From contig NZ_SELP01000005.1 in assembly GCF_004145845.1 (NCBI RefSeq), positions 62,001 to 126,000 of the forward strand: DNA of 64,000 nucleotides. Direction: 5' to 3'. The stretch's first letter is position 1, and the number at the start of each line of letters is the position of its first letter. The position numbers were made by a program, and so were the translations under genes. Under the pieces are notes generated by a model. It did no database searches. It was not told where the DNA came from and saw only the letters and a list, made by a program, of their open reading frames with translations. Positions 1 through 9,041 of the stretch are shown here, piece by piece. Origin of the DNA: Loktanella sp. IMCC34160 (lineage in GTDB: Bacteria > Pseudomonadota > Alphaproteobacteria > Rhodobacterales > Rhodobacteraceae).

Positions 1-2
1 CA

Positions 3-776
3 ATTACCGAGGTCACGCTGCGAACCGTCCCGACCCGCGACTGGATCGGCTGCATGGCCAGCTTTGACAGCTACTGCGACGCCTATCTCGCGGGCTACGC
101 GCTGGCGACCAGCGACCGGATCGCGCGCAAGCTCTGTTCGGTCGTGGATGCGCGGATCGCGGGCTATTTTCCCCGGCTGGCCGGACATATCCGCGAAGGC
201 AAACACCTTGTGGTCACGCTGGTGCCCCGAGAGGACCTTGCCGCCTTCACCGACCTCGTAGCGGCGCAGGGCGGGCATCTTGACCTTGCGCTGACCGAGG
301 AGGATCGCGTGGCGAAGGGCATCCCGCATGTCTTCGAATTTGCCTACAACCACACAACGCTTCAGGTGCTCAAGGCGGATCGTTCGGCGACCTACCAGCA
401 ACTTGGGGTCCCCGATCCCGCAGATGTCGATGCGGTTATCGCGGTCGAACAGGCCATCGGGGATGACGTCTGGCACCATCACGAATTCGCCCGGGTGGAT
501 GGCCGGCTGATCGTTGCCGATCTGCCGATCATCTGGTTCCGGGGCGAAGACCGGCTGCGAGAAATCGACAGCATCTATGCGGACCACGGGTTCACCGTCT
601 GGGACGCACATACCTTCCACATCGAAGGGGGCGGCGTGAAGAACGCCGATTACCGCCACCTCGCGTGGAAGAAACGAATGGACCCCAAGGGACTGCTGAA
701 CCCCGGCAAGTCACGGGCCTGGGAGATGGTGCGCCATCTCTCTGCAACTGAAATCGAAGCAAAGGCCAAGGACTGA
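3..776 (+). CDS. FAD-linked oxidase, C-terminal part (5' truncated)
   Basis: The frame is open from the left edge of the window, so only the last 257 residues of a longer protein are visible. The C-terminus carries a DPKGLLNPGK sequence just before the end, which is the usual closing motif of FAD-linked oxidases of the vanillyl-alcohol oxidase / glycolate oxidase (GlcD) family, where this region is the substrate-side cap and C-terminal domain. The FAD-binding half lies outside the window. The stop is 4 bases before a TauD-type dioxygenase gene, so the two are probably cotranscribed. The substrate cannot be read from this fragment. Confidence 0.75.
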   Translation: MTEVTLRTVPTRDWIGCMASFDSYCDAYLAGYALATSDRIARKLCSVVDARIAGYFPRLAGHIREGKHLVVTLVPREDLAAFTDLVAAQGGHLDLALTEEDRVAKGIPHVFEFAYNHTTLQVLKADRSATYQQLGVPDPADVDAVIAVEQAIGDDVWHHHEFARVDGRLIVADLPIIWFRGEDRLREIDSIYADHGFTVWDAHTFHIEGGGVKNADYRHLAWKKRMDPKGLLNPGKSRAWEMVRHLSATEIEAKAKD

Positions 777-780
777 TCCA

Positions 781-1662
781 ATGACTATCAACACAACTCC
801 GCTCAATCCCCATTTCGGGGTCGAAGTGACCGGCATCCGGCTTGCAGATGTTACCGCCGACCATCTGTTTCCGCAGATCAGGGCCCTGTTCGAGGAACAC
901 TCGGCGCTGCTGTTCCGCAAACAGGATTTTTCGGACGAGGACCACATTTCCCTCGCACGGCTTTTCGGCCCGATCGAGGACCGTCAGGCCGACGAACGCA
1001 AGCCGGGCGAGACCTTCAGCATCCCCAAAGTGTCGAACGTGGGCGACGATGGCACCACTTTCGGCGAAATGGATCTCAAGACACTGAACCTGAAATCCAA
1101 TTTTCTGTGGCATTCGGACAGCACCTTCCTACCCGTCCCCTCGCTGGTGAATATCCTGATCGGACGCGTTGTCACGACCGAGGGCGGCGCGACCGAGCTG
1201 GCCTCGACGCGGGCGGCCTGGGCGATGATGCCGGAGTCGCTGAAAATCCGGATTCGGGGCCGCGGGATCTGGCATCATTTCAGCCATTCCCGGCGCCGGA
1301 TCTCGCCCGAGTTGGGAGAGCTTCCCATCTTCAACAAATGGCCCGCGACCCGGTGGAATTCGATCTGGGAAAACCCGATCAACGGGCGTGAAGCGCTCTA
1401 TATCGCGTCCCATGCCTACAAGGTCGACGGGTATGACGATGCCGAAAGTCAGGCCCTGATCGACGAACTGACCGAGTATTGCACCCAGCCCGCCTTTGTT
1501 TATTCGCACAAATGGGACGTGGGCGACGTGCTGCTGTGGGATCAACGGGCGGTTCTGCACCGCGGCACGCCCTGGCCTTACGAACAGCCCCGCACCCTGT
1601 CCAGCATCTGCTGCTCTGTCACCGAAGAAGACGGAGTCGACCGGGTGCGCATGCCGGCCTGA
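781..1662 (+). CDS. TauD/TfdA-family Fe(II)/2-oxoglutarate dioxygenase
   Basis: 293 residues, normal length for TauD/TfdA enzymes, which hydroxylate a small organic substrate while decarboxylating 2-oxoglutarate. The iron-binding facial triad is visible: H111 and D113 in the sequence FLWHSDSTF, and H260 in LLWDQRAVLHRGTPWP. R271 is the likely 2-oxoglutarate carboxylate ligand. It follows the FAD oxidase with a 4-base gap and has an AAGGACTGATCC ribosome-binding region. The neighbouring binding protein and aldolase suggest a catabolic role on an imported compound. The family contains sulfonate, aryloxyalkanoate and other oxygenases, so the substrate is unassigned. Confidence 0.85.
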   Translation: MTINTTPLNPHFGVEVTGIRLADVTADHLFPQIRALFEEHSALLFRKQDFSDEDHISLARLFGPIEDRQADERKPGETFSIPKVSNVGDDGTTFGEMDLKTLNLKSNFLWHSDSTFLPVPSLVNILIGRVVTTEGGATELASTRAAWAMMPESLKIRIRGRGIWHHFSHSRRRISPELGELPIFNKWPATRWNSIWENPINGREALYIASHAYKVDGYDDAESQALIDELTEYCTQPAFVYSHKWDVGDVLLWDQRAVLHRGTPWPYEQPRTLSSICCSVTEEDGVDRVRMPA

Positions 1663-1782
1663 GCCTTTTCCGTGCTCGGCCGACTGGGCCCTTTTGCGGC
1701 CGTGCACGTCACGGGCAGCCCCGGCGGCTGCCCACCCCACCCCCGGGCGGTCCACCTCACGACCCAACAGAGAGGACAAATC

Positions 1783-3447
1783 ATGCTTTTCAAGACAAGT
1801 ACCGGAAAACCGCTTCCAGAAGCGATCCAGAAATCGGCGAAGTCCGTGCCGGATGATGCGATGAGCCGAAGAGAATTCCTGGCAACCGCCTGTTCCTTCG
1901 GTGCAACCGCGGCAACCGCCTACGCGATGCTTGGCATGGCGGCCCCGGCGCGGGCCGCTGGCCATGCGCAAATGGGCGGCACCGTCCGGATTCAGCAGCA
2001 GATCGTCACCATGCGCGATCCCCGCAAATTCGACTTCAACAGCCTCGCCACCTTTACACGCGGATGGCTTGAATACCTCGTGCAATACAATTCGGACGGC
2101 ACCATCACCCCCATCCTGCTGGAAAGCTGGGACATCAACGCCGACGCCACCCTCTATACCCTCAACCTTCGCAAGGGCGTGACCTGGAACAACGGCGACC
2201 CGTTCACCGCGCAAGACGTTGCATTCAACATCGAGCGGTTCTGCGACAGCACCGTGGAAGGCAATTCCATGGCTTCGAAATTCGCGGTCATCGTCGATCC
2301 AGACACCGGCAAGTTGATGGATGGCGCGGTCGAGGTCGTCGACAGTCACACCGTCCGGCTGAACCTGCCGCAGCCAGACATTTCGCTGATCGCCGGGCTT
2401 GCAGACTATCCCGCCGCGATCGTCCATTCCAGCTTCCACGAGGATACCATGTTGACCAATCCGGTCGGCACCGGACCCTATCTTCCTGAATTCTACGAAG
2501 TCGGAGGACGCGCGGCGCTGGTCCGGAACGAAGGCCACAGCTGGTGGAATGCCGGCAATGGCGCCTTCATGGACCGGGTTGAATTCATTGACTTCGGGGC
2601 TGATCCCAGCTCGCATTTCGCCGGGGCCGAGGCCGATGAATTCGACGTGACCTATGACACCGAAGGCGATTTCATCGTCGCGTTCGACAGTCTGGACGGC
2701 TGGACCCGGCATGCCGTCGATACGGCGGCCACGGTTCTGGCGCGCTGCCATCAAAAGGCGGTCGTGGATGGTCAAACGCCCTATGCCGACGTGCGCGTGC
2801 GCCGCGCGCTAGCCCTCGCCGTGGACAATGCGACGATCCTGGAACTTGCCTATAACGGCTACGGCAGCGTGGCGGAAAACCACCACGTCTCCCCGAAACA
2901 CCCAGAATACGCCGACATCGGCGCGCCGGCTCGTGATGTCGATGCGGCACTGGCGCTCTTGGACGAGGCCGGGATGCGCGACTACGAGTTCGAGCTGATC
3001 TCGCTGGACGGCGGGTTCTGGCGGGCGACGGGCGAGGCGATCGCCGGTCAGCTGCGCGATGCCGGGATCACCGTCAAGCGCACGGTCTACCCGTCGTCGA
3101 CCTTCTGGAACGAATGGGCAAGCTATCCCTTCTCGATCACCAACTGGAACCACCGGCCTCTTGGCATCCAGACCTATGCGCTTGCCTATGTTGGCGCCGG
3201 GTCGTGGAATGAAACCGGCTTTGATAACCCGGAGTTCGACGCGCTCGTACAACAGGCGCTTGCGACGCCGGATGTCGAGGCGCGGCGCGGCCTGATGGCC
3301 CGGCTGGAACAGATCATGGTGGATGAGGCGGTGATCATTCAGCCCTATTGGCGCGCGCTCTACAACCACAGCAAGAGCAACCTGAAAGGGGCGGAGATCC
3401 ACATCTCGAACGAACTCTACCCCCAGTACATGTACTGGGAAGCCTGA
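1783..3447 (+). CDS. ABC transporter substrate-binding protein, family 5 (peptide/opine type), Tat-exported
   Basis: 554 residues from the ATG at 1783, chosen because it has a GAGAGGACAAATC ribosome-binding region. A longer in-frame opening at 1672 has none. Residues 28-33 read SRREFL, followed by a hydrophobic stretch and an ARA-AG cleavage site near residue 58, which is a twin-arginine signal, so the protein should be folded before export to the periplasm. The rest matches the SBP_bac_5 fold that binds oligopeptides, opines or other small organics. No permease or ATPase gene lies next to it on the right. They must be elsewhere, or left of the dioxygenase and oxidase outside this window. Confidence 0.85.
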   Translation: MLFKTSTGKPLPEAIQKSAKSVPDDAMSRREFLATACSFGATAATAYAMLGMAAPARAAGHAQMGGTVRIQQQIVTMRDPRKFDFNSLATFTRGWLEYLVQYNSDGTITPILLESWDINADATLYTLNLRKGVTWNNGDPFTAQDVAFNIERFCDSTVEGNSMASKFAVIVDPDTGKLMDGAVEVVDSHTVRLNLPQPDISLIAGLADYPAAIVHSSFHEDTMLTNPVGTGPYLPEFYEVGGRAALVRNEGHSWWNAGNGAFMDRVEFIDFGADPSSHFAGAEADEFDVTYDTEGDFIVAFDSLDGWTRHAVDTAATVLARCHQKAVVDGQTPYADVRVRRALALAVDNATILELAYNGYGSVAENHHVSPKHPEYADIGAPARDVDAALALLDEAGMRDYEFELISLDGGFWRATGEAIAGQLRDAGITVKRTVYPSSTFWNEWASYPFSITNWNHRPLGIQTYALAYVGAGSWNETGFDNPEFDALVQQALATPDVEARRGLMARLEQIMVDEAVIIQPYWRALYNHSKSNLKGAEIHISNELYPQYMYWEA

Positions 3448-3455
3448 TGTAAACC

Positions 3456-3481
3456 GCCCGCCCGGATCGGTCCGGGCGGGC
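3456..3481 (+). other. strong stem-loop after the binding-protein gene
   Basis: A perfect 11-bp inverted repeat (arms GCCCGCCCGGA and TCCGGGCGGGC, loop TCGG) lies 9 bases after the stop of the solute-binding protein. No T-run follows, so it looks more like an mRNA-stabilising or partial-termination hairpin, as is common after abundant binding-protein mRNAs, than a full intrinsic terminator. Confidence 0.6.
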
Positions 3482-3498
3482 ACCAGCCCGGTATCGAA

Positions 3499-4005
3499 AT
3501 GTTTGACACTCTTCTATTTGTGGTCGCCGCCGTTAATCTTGGCTTCATGGCGGCGTGGCTGACCATCGGCGCGCTTGAGAACCTGTTCCACCCTTTCCTG
3601 AATGAAACCTACACCGCGCAGGTAATGGATATGGAACTCATGCGCGAGGAATACCCCGAGGCCTATGTGCACGTGGCGCACAGGCGGCTGACCAACCCCA
3701 CTGTCCTGAAACTGGTCTTTCGGGCGATCGTCGCCTGGGAACTGGCGGCGATGCTGGGTCTGTGGATCGCGACGGGGGTCTGCCTTGCTGCTGCCTTCGG
3801 TGTGGGGTCCCCGACAACCGCGCTGGAAATCGGCCTGGTTGCTTCGACTCTGTTTCTGGCCACATGGGCCGGGTTCCTCGTGGCGGGCAACTATTTCTGC
3901 TACTGGTTCGGGCACGAAGGCGGGCAGAACACGCATTTCCAAATGCTGCAATGGGGGCTTCTGGTGCAGGTTCTTCTGGTGGCCATGTATATGTATCTGA
4001 CCTGA
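3499..4005 (+). CDS. DUF2165-family small integral membrane protein
   Basis: 168 residues with four hydrophobic segments (about residues 4-28, 72-98, 108-132 and 147-167). This layout and the internal sequences fit DUF2165, a predicted small membrane family common in alphaproteobacteria with no established function. A conserved-looking loop (NYFCYWFGHEGGQNTHFQ) sits between the last two segments. It lies 50 bases after the binding-protein gene beyond a hairpin, and may be expressed at reduced level from the same transcript. No clear ribosome-binding site precedes the ATG. Confidence 0.7.
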   Translation: MFDTLLFVVAAVNLGFMAAWLTIGALENLFHPFLNETYTAQVMDMELMREEYPEAYVHVAHRRLTNPTVLKLVFRAIVAWELAAMLGLWIATGVCLAAAFGVGSPTTALEIGLVASTLFLATWAGFLVAGNYFCYWFGHEGGQNTHFQMLQWGLLVQVLLVAMYMYLT

Positions 4006-4026
4006 CCGCGCCTGTTGGGGCGCGGT
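4005..4026. other. stem-loop between convergent genes
   Basis: An 8-bp inverted repeat (ACCGCGCC / GGCGCGGT, 6-base loop) sits directly after the DUF2165 stop and before the converging aldolase gene. It may serve both strands as a weak terminator; no convincing T-tract is seen on either side. Confidence 0.45.
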
Positions 4027-4041
4027 CAGCGAGACCGGATC

Positions 4042-4830
4042 TCAGGCCCGGTAGTGCGGCGCCTCGACGTCCAGTCGGCGGCGAATGGCAAGCCATTCCA
4101 ACTCGCCCTCGTATCCGTACCAGTCGCTGGAATTCATATCCGCCAGATGGCGGCGGATTTCGGTTACCGGGATCTCGCGGATGACGGCACCACCTGCTGC
4201 AGACTTCTGCACCTCGAGCTGCACCGCGCAGGCCTGATCAAGGTAGAACGACCGAAAAAAGGTTTCGCCCGCGGTCGCGCCAAACACAAAGGCCCCGTGC
4301 CAGGCTTCGATAATCGCCTTGCGGCCCAGCCCGGCCTTCAGAAGACCGGACAGGAAATCGTCGGTGCACTCGAATTCATAGTCGGTGTAGCCGATCACCT
4401 CGCCCCCGCCGATCATCAGATAGGCCTGACTCAGTGGTTGCAGCCCGTCCTTCTGCGCCGAAACCCCCATAATCGCCTTGGTGTGAACATGCATGATGCA
4501 ATTCATCGTCGGGTCCGCCTCGAAGAACAGCTTGCCGATCTCAGTGGCAGAGGGGTTCGGTTCCCCGTTCTCCGGGTTGTGGTTGGTTCGGTCAAACCCG
4601 ACCTTGATCAGGTTGGACGCGGTCACTTCTTCATGCATCCATCCGTAGTGATGGGTCAAAAGCGCATCCTCACCCGGAACGCGGATCGCGTGCCATTGGT
4701 TGGTGATGTCGGTCAGACGATATTTGACCAGCGCGTTGTAGATGGCGGCCAGTTCACAGCGGGCCTCCCATTCCGCGTCGCTGCAATTGGCGGGGCGCTG
4801 ACCGGTGGGGGTGGGTGTCATGATGTTCAT
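4042..4830 (-). CDS. class II aldolase/adducin-domain protein
   Basis: 262 residues, typical of the class II aldolase / adducin head family (zinc-dependent L-fuculose-phosphate-type aldolases and decarboxylase relatives). The HVHTK sequence supplies the paired zinc-ligand histidines. A further HHYGWMHEE segment and an EAWHGAFVFG segment give the downstream histidines of the fold. A GGAGATTCCGC ribosome-binding region precedes the ATG at 4830. The gene diverges from the GlxA-type regulator at 4923, with a 92-base region between that probably carries both promoters. The family includes adducin-like non-aldolases, so the exact reaction is open. Confidence 0.8.
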   Translation of the reverse strand: MNIMTPTPTGQRPANCSDAEWEARCELAAIYNALVKYRLTDITNQWHAIRVPGEDALLTHHYGWMHEEVTASNLIKVGFDRTNHNPENGEPNPSATEIGKLFFEADPTMNCIMHVHTKAIMGVSAQKDGLQPLSQAYLMIGGGEVIGYTDYEFECTDDFLSGLLKAGLGRKAIIEAWHGAFVFGATAGETFFRSFYLDQACAVQLEVQKSAAGGAVIREIPVTEIRRHLADMNSSDWYGYEGELEWLAIRRRLDVEAPHYRA

Positions 4831-4922
4831 GCGGAATCTCCAAGTGGTCCAACGGGGATGTTACGCCCGCCCTGCCCCGTAATTTTCCTTGAACCACCCA
4901 AAACTGTGCGGAAAATGCCCTC

Positions 4923-5876
4923 ATGCCAAAGGTCTCCTTCGTCCTGTTCCCGGAATTCCAGATGCTGGCCTATGTGCTGGCGACGGAAACCTTGCGGCTG
5001 GCGAACAAATGCGCGGGAAAGGACCTCTTTCAATGGTCCACGCGGTCGGCGACGAATGCGCCTGTTCAGGCCTCGAACGGCGCCCTTGTCGCGCCGGACT
5101 GTCTGGATTGGGTCGGGCCATCCCGCGCCGATCTGATCGTGCTCTGCGCCGGATATCACCCGCTTGCCTTCCTGACACCGCGTGTCCGGGCCTTTGTCGC
5201 GCGCGCCGCGCGAGAGGCGGTGGTGATCGGGGCCGTCGATACCGGGACGGTGATCCTCGCGGAACTCGGGCTGCTGGATGGCCGACGCGCCGTCCTGCAT
5301 TTCGAGGCGACCGCCGCGTTCCGCGACCGCTGGCCCGATATCGAGGTGACCGACCAGATCTACTGCCTTGACGGCCAACGGCTGACCGCCGCCGGCGGCA
5401 CGGCGACAGGCGATGCCATGCTGGCCTGGATCGAACGGGATATCGACCCGCAGTTGGCGAATGTCGTGGCCGACGGGATGATCCACGGCCGCCCCCGGCG
5501 CGGGGATACCCCGCAACGCAGCGAAACCACGGCCGATCCCCGGCTTTTGCGGATGCATCAGATGATGGTGTCCAATCTGCCCAACCCCTTGCCCATCGCG
5601 ACGATCAGTCAGAGCCTTGATCTGTCATCCAAGCAGATGCGTCGCCTGTGTGTCGCGGCCTACGGGGTTACCCCGGCAGCCTATTATCGCAATTGCCGGT
5701 TGGAGCAGGCCCATCAGCTTTTGGTGAACTCGCAACTCGCGATCACGGACGTTGCCCTCCACTGCGGGTTCGAGTCTGCGTCAAGCTTCTCGCGTGCGGT
5801 TTTGGACCGGTTCGGAAAATCACCCCGCGCGATCAGGGCCGAGAGGCGGTTCGGGCAAGCTGACGCCCCCCGGTGA
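4923..5876 (+). CDS. GlxA-family transcriptional regulator (DJ-1/PfpI + AraC HTH)
   Basis: 317 residues. Residues 1-170 form a DJ-1/PfpI amidase-like sensor domain (including GAVDTGTVILAELGLLDGR) and residues about 215-310 form a double helix-turn-helix AraC domain, with ALHCGFESASSFSRA as the second recognition unit. Relatives sense amino-acid-derived or quaternary-amine compounds (e.g. ArgR, CdhR and GbdR in Pseudomonas) and activate adjacent catabolic genes. Its divergent position next to the aldolase suggests it controls that gene and possibly the 1-4 kb block. There is no obvious Shine-Dalgarno before the ATG. Confidence 0.87.
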   Translation: MPKVSFVLFPEFQMLAYVLATETLRLANKCAGKDLFQWSTRSATNAPVQASNGALVAPDCLDWVGPSRADLIVLCAGYHPLAFLTPRVRAFVARAAREAVVIGAVDTGTVILAELGLLDGRRAVLHFEATAAFRDRWPDIEVTDQIYCLDGQRLTAAGGTATGDAMLAWIERDIDPQLANVVADGMIHGRPRRGDTPQRSETTADPRLLRMHQMMVSNLPNPLPIATISQSLDLSSKQMRRLCVAAYGVTPAAYYRNCRLEQAHQLLVNSQLAITDVALHCGFESASSFSRAVLDRFGKSPRAIRAERRFGQADAPR

Positions 5877-6118
5877 TCAATGCCGTGGCATGTGGTCCTG
5901 TCAGGTGTGGGCGCGACATGTGGAAATCGTCTGGGAGAACTGCTGGTTTGGGCCCAAGTTCGACGTTTGGCAGGAGGCTCATCGCCAGACCCGGGATGGC
6001 GATGGGCCGGCACCTTCGGTGCTATTCGGCCCGGGCTAATGAATGACCGTTTCGTCCGCTCTTCTGATATTGAAGCGCGTCCCAGGACTATTCGTTCTAG
6101 GGGGTGCGCCAAACCACC

Positions 6119-6790
6119 TTAGCGCCGTTTGCCGGAACCGAGACCGAAAGGGGTCAGCCAGGGGGCCAGGAAAAAGATGCGGCCCTGATCTTCGGCAGAA
6201 AGTTCGTGAAACAGGAATTTCGTTGTGTACGGGCGCTTTTCCAATGCCCGATCGGGGTGTCTTGACCCGTTCACGGCCGCCACGACCGCAACGCCGAGAA
6301 ACAACACAAGGGCAATGTCGTTCACGGCACGCGCAAGGGGATGGTTACTGCATAGGACAATTACCATTGCCGCGATGAATGCGGGCGTGTTCCAGCGCGT
6401 CCATAGCTTTGACATCAGAGGAATCTCTGGTGTGACCCAAAACATGCCCACAAGCACCAATGCCAACAGCCCAAGAGAGGCGGGATCGGGAAGTATACTG
6501 CCGACATTCAGAATGCTGGAAACGGAATTCAAGACCAGAGCCGAACACATGCCAGCCAATGCTAGATAGAGCGCCCGGATCTTGGGAAGCTGTGGTTCGC
6601 GTTGACTGCGAATGATAATCTCTGCGGCCTCGTCCATACACTCGGAAATATGTCGACCGCTGTCGTCCGCCAACTTCTTGGCCACGGCTAGGTGGCTGAG
6701 TTCAGCCTTCGGCAAAATAGGTCTCCAGCAGTCGTTTTCCGAATGTTTAACTGCTTTTTGAGGAAGGAAAAGGCAAACGTTGGCGACCAT
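6119..6790 (-). CDS. unknown membrane protein
   Basis: Up to 223 residues, no family recognised. The N-terminal 75 residues are soluble and charged. They are followed by about four hydrophobic segments (around residues 75-95, 105-122, 135-150 and 158-175) and a hydrophilic tail of about 50 residues ending in KRR. Codon use looks less GC-biased than the neighbours, with more A/T-ending codons, which could indicate acquired DNA. The start is uncertain; ATG codons further in are possible. The 240 bases to its right-hand neighbour and the gap to 6905 hold nothing I can name. Confidence 0.55.
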   Translation of the reverse strand: MVANVCLFLPQKAVKHSENDCWRPILPKAELSHLAVAKKLADDSGRHISECMDEAAEIIIRSQREPQLPKIRALYLALAGMCSALVLNSVSSILNVGSILPDPASLGLLALVLVGMFWVTPEIPLMSKLWTRWNTPAFIAAMVIVLCSNHPLARAVNDIALVLFLGVAVVAAVNGSRHPDRALEKRPYTTKFLFHELSAEDQGRIFFLAPWLTPFGLGSGKRR

Positions 6791-6905
6791 ATAGAAATCT
6801 GAAAGACGGACCCTTCATCACTTTTCAGTCGCCGTGGATTTCTGGACAGCTGGTCGCCCGGCTGGGCTGGCTCTTGGCGCTGATCGGATGGATTCTGTTG
6901 CCGTC

Positions 6906-7241
6906 TCAGGTCACCGCCCGGATCAGCTTGCGTTCCAGCACCCGCAGCACCGTCTTCAAATCATCGCCACGCTTGAGCACCTGCCCCTCGGCCCCGATCA
7001 CCGCGTATTGCCCCTGCCGCATCCGTAGGCGTGGGCGTTTCTCGATCCGGTACATCGGGTTCTCTGCCGTCCGCCGAAACACCGAAAACACCGCCACGTC
7101 CCGCAGGCAGGAAATCCCGTAGTCCCGCCATTCGCCAGCGGCGACCATCCGCCCATAAAGCCCAAGAATGACGGCAAGTTCGGTCCGGTGGAACGCCACC
7201 TGTTCCGGCTGAACGCCCGGGAATGGGGACTGGAACGTCAT
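6906..7241 (-). CDS. DUF2794-family protein
   Basis: 111 residues from the ATG at 7241 (MTFQSPFPGVQPEQVAF...). The core reads HRTELAVILGLYGRMVAAGEWRDYG and is followed by FSVFRRTAENPMYRIEKRPR, which I recognise as DUF2794, a small alphaproteobacterial family of unknown function. The open frame extends to 7484, but residues before MTFQ look like untranslated sequence, contain a separate small ORF and terminator on the other strand, and are not typical of the family. The ribosome-binding region is weak. Confidence 0.72.
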   Translation of the reverse strand: MTFQSPFPGVQPEQVAFHRTELAVILGLYGRMVAAGEWRDYGISCLRDVAVFSVFRRTAENPMYRIEKRPRLRMRQGQYAVIGAEGQVLKRGDDLKTVLRVLERKLIRAVT

Positions 7242-7362
7242 GGGGTCAGAGTTGCGCCATTTTCCCGCCAGATCAAGCCTGCCTTGAGTTTGCCATAAAA
7301 TGACCTTGGACTCGTCTTCAACGGTCCACGACCCCGCCGGATTCGGGGACGAGAAAGGTCTC

Positions 7363-7434
7363 ATGCAAGAGACGGCCCGGCGGCGCGGCAGTACAGCCCC
7401 CACCCAGCCCGCGACGCTGGGCCTCTCTTCGTAA
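7363..7434 (+). CDS. candidate 23-residue small protein / leader peptide
   Basis: A short ORF (MQETARRRGSTAPTQPATLG followed by LSS) is preceded by GAGAAAGG five bases from its ATG and is followed 6 bases after the TAA by a 12-bp perfect intrinsic terminator. Ribosome-binding site, ORF and terminator in this compact order look like a real, independently transcribed small gene or a small RNA with a reading frame. It lies antisense to the upstream region of the DUF2794 gene. No family is recognised, and nothing downstream on this strand would be regulated by it as a leader, since the next gene is on the opposite strand. Confidence 0.5.
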   Translation: MQETARRRGSTAPTQPATLGLSS

Positions 7435-7440
7435 GTTTCA

Positions 7441-7478
7441 ACGCCCCCTGTGCCCCAACACAGGGGGCGTTCCTTTTG
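7441..7478 (+). terminator. intrinsic terminator of the small ORF
   Basis: Perfect 12-bp stem (ACGCCCCCTGTG / CACAGGGGGCGT) with a CCCCAA loop, followed by TTCCTTTT. It is one of the strongest terminators visible in the window and ends the short plus-strand ORF at 7363-7434. Confidence 0.85.
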
Positions 7479-7493
7479 GCCCACCCGGGGCCG

Positions 7494-7772
7494 TCAGCCG
7501 CAGAAAATCCGGAAAATCTGGCCCGTCGCGTCGATTTCGAAATTCAGACGCTCTGCGCGGTAGTCCATCGTGACTGCATCGCCGGGGCGGATCACCCGCA
7601 CCTGCCGCAGGATCAGGTGACGTTCCAGCGCGGTCGATGGCTGCCCGACAAGAGGCGCGAACTCTGCCCCGCCACAGGTATCGTCGGCGGGTGTCGGCAC
7701 GGGGGCCGGGACCTGCGCGCAGGAGGCCAGAGCGCAGAACCCGAATACGAATGAAAGTTGAAGATGCTTCAT
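7494..7772 (-). CDS. I78-family peptidase inhibitor lipoprotein
   Basis: 92 residues from the ATG at 7772. An N-terminal signal ends in a lipobox (LASC, Cys near residue 18), so it is a probable lipoprotein. The body contains CGGAEFAPLVGQP and a C-terminal RPGDAVTMDYRAERLNFEID segment, which match the I78 inhibitor family, small proteins that block serine peptidases through the loop between these elements. The frame continues open to about 8984, but that part lies opposite the alcohol dehydrogenase and is not coding. A physiological target cannot be inferred. Confidence 0.8.
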   Translation of the reverse strand: MKHLQLSFVFGFCALASCAQVPAPVPTPADDTCGGAEFAPLVGQPSTALERHLILRQVRVIRPGDAVTMDYRAERLNFEIDATGQIFRIFCG

Positions 7773-7827
7773 CCCTGAATCATCCCCCAATGCCGCCAAT
7801 TGGACAAGTCCTGCCGCCTTCTGCGGG

Positions 7828-7855
7828 TTGTCTGTGCGGTCTTTTCCCGTAACCT
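7828..7855 (+). promoter_or_regulatory. candidate sigma70-type promoter of the formaldehyde dehydrogenase gene
   Basis: TTGTCT at 7828-7833 and TAACCT at 7850-7855 are separated by 16 bases and lie about 29 bases before the ATG at 7884. The match is moderate, but this short divergent intergenic region must hold the promoter. Confidence 0.4.
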
Positions 7856-7883
7856 GCCCCCAAATGACAATTGGGAGATAATC

Positions 7884-9020
7884 ATGCGCACCCGTGCCGC
7901 CGTGGCCCTTGAGGCCGGAAAACCGCTTGAAATCATGGAAGTGAACCTTGACGGCCCGAAGAAGGGCGAGGTTCTGGTCGAGATCAAGGCAACCGGCATT
8001 TGCCACACCGACGAATTCACCCTGTCGGGGGCCGACCCCGAAGGGCTGTTCCCGGCGATCCTTGGGCATGAAGGTGCGGGTATCGTGATTGAGGTCGGCG
8101 AGGGTGTCACCACCCTGAAGCCCGGCGATCATGTGATCCCACTCTACACCCCGGAATGCCGCGAATGCCATGCCTGCCTTTCGGGCAAGACCAACCTGTG
8201 CACGGCGATCCGCGGCACGCAGGGTCAGGGCCTCATGCCCGATGGGACCACCCGGTTTTCGATGCTCGATGGGACGCCCATCTATCACTACATGGGCTGT
8301 TCGACCTTCGCCAACCACACGGTGATGCCCGAAATTGCGCTGGCCAAGGTTCGCGACGACGCCCCGTTTGAGAAGATCTGCTACATCGGCTGTGGCGTCA
8401 CCACCGGGATCGGCGCGGTGATCAACACCGCCGGGGTCGAGATCGGCTCCACCGCCGCCGTCTTCGGTCTGGGCGGGATCGGGTTGAACGTGATCCAGGG
8501 CCTGCGCATGGCCGGGGCCGACATGATCATTGGCGTCGACCTGAACAACGACAAGGCCGAAATGGCCAAGAAGTTCGGCATGACCCATTTCGTGAACCCC
8601 AAGGACCTGCCCGAGGGCCAGTCGGTCACCCAGGCCATCATCGAGATGACCAAAACCGAGAAAGACCAGTTCGGCGGCGTGGATTATTCCTTTGACGCCA
8701 CCGGCAACGTGCAGGTGATGCGCGACGCGCTGGAATGTTCGCACCGGGGCTGGGGTGTCTCGGTCATCATCGGCGTTGCTCCTGCCGGGGCCGAAATCTC
8801 GACCCGTCCGTTCCAGCTGGTCACCGGCCGTGTCTGGAAAGGCACCGCCTTCGGAGGCGCCAAGGGCCGGACCGACGTGCCGAAAATCGTCGATTGGTAC
8901 ATGGACGGAAAGATCGAGATCGACCCGATGATCACCCACACCATGCCGCTGGATGACATCAACACCGCCTTCGACCTGATGCATTCGGGGGAATCGATCC
9001 GGTCTGTGGTGATCTACTGA
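7884..9020 (+). CDS. frmA: S-(hydroxymethyl)glutathione dehydrogenase / class III alcohol dehydrogenase
   Basis: 378 residues beginning [20 protein letters not shown], the standard start of class III zinc alcohol dehydrogenases. The ATG at 7884 has a GGGAGATA ribosome-binding site. The catalytic-zinc region ([21 protein letters not shown]), the structural-zinc cysteines ([16 protein letters not shown]) and the NAD-binding GLGGIGLNV are all present. It oxidises S-hydroxymethylglutathione, formed from formaldehyde and glutathione, with NAD+, and can also act as an S-nitrosoglutathione reductase. It is likely monocistronic, ending at a hairpin terminator. Formaldehyde is also released by demethylating flavoenzymes such as those at 32-37 kb. 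Confidence 0.95.
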   Translation: MRTRAAVALEAGKPLEIMEVNLDGPKKGEVLVEIKATGICHTDEFTLSGADPEGLFPAILGHEGAGIVIEVGEGVTTLKPGDHVIPLYTPECRECHACLSGKTNLCTAIRGTQGQGLMPDGTTRFSMLDGTPIYHYMGCSTFANHTVMPEIALAKVRDDAPFEKICYIGCGVTTGIGAVINTAGVEIGSTAAVFGLGGIGLNVIQGLRMAGADMIIGVDLNNDKAEMAKKFGMTHFVNPKDLPEGQSVTQAIIEMTKTEKDQFGGVDYSFDATGNVQVMRDALECSHRGWGVSVIIGVAPAGAEISTRPFQLVTGRVWKGTAFGGAKGRTDVPKIVDWYMDGKIEIDPMITHTMPLDDINTAFDLMHSGESIRSVVIY

Positions 9021-9041
9021 TCGAGCCCAACACGTAGGACG

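Noticed and set aside
1129-2775. 548-codon open frame on the minus strand opposite the dioxygenase and binding-protein genes
   Set aside because: The plus-strand genes have clear family motifs and ribosome-binding sites. The minus frame is a by-product of GC-rich codon bias, and its translation has no recognisable domain.
5877-6118. intergenic stretch between the GlxA regulator and the unknown membrane gene
   Set aside because: Short open frames without ribosome-binding sites or family resemblance; nothing supportable as a gene or clear remnant.
6906-7484. 192-codon version of the DUF2794 gene starting at 7484
   Set aside because: The extra N-terminal part overlaps the opposite-strand small ORF and terminator and is not family-like; the start at 7241 gives the expected length.
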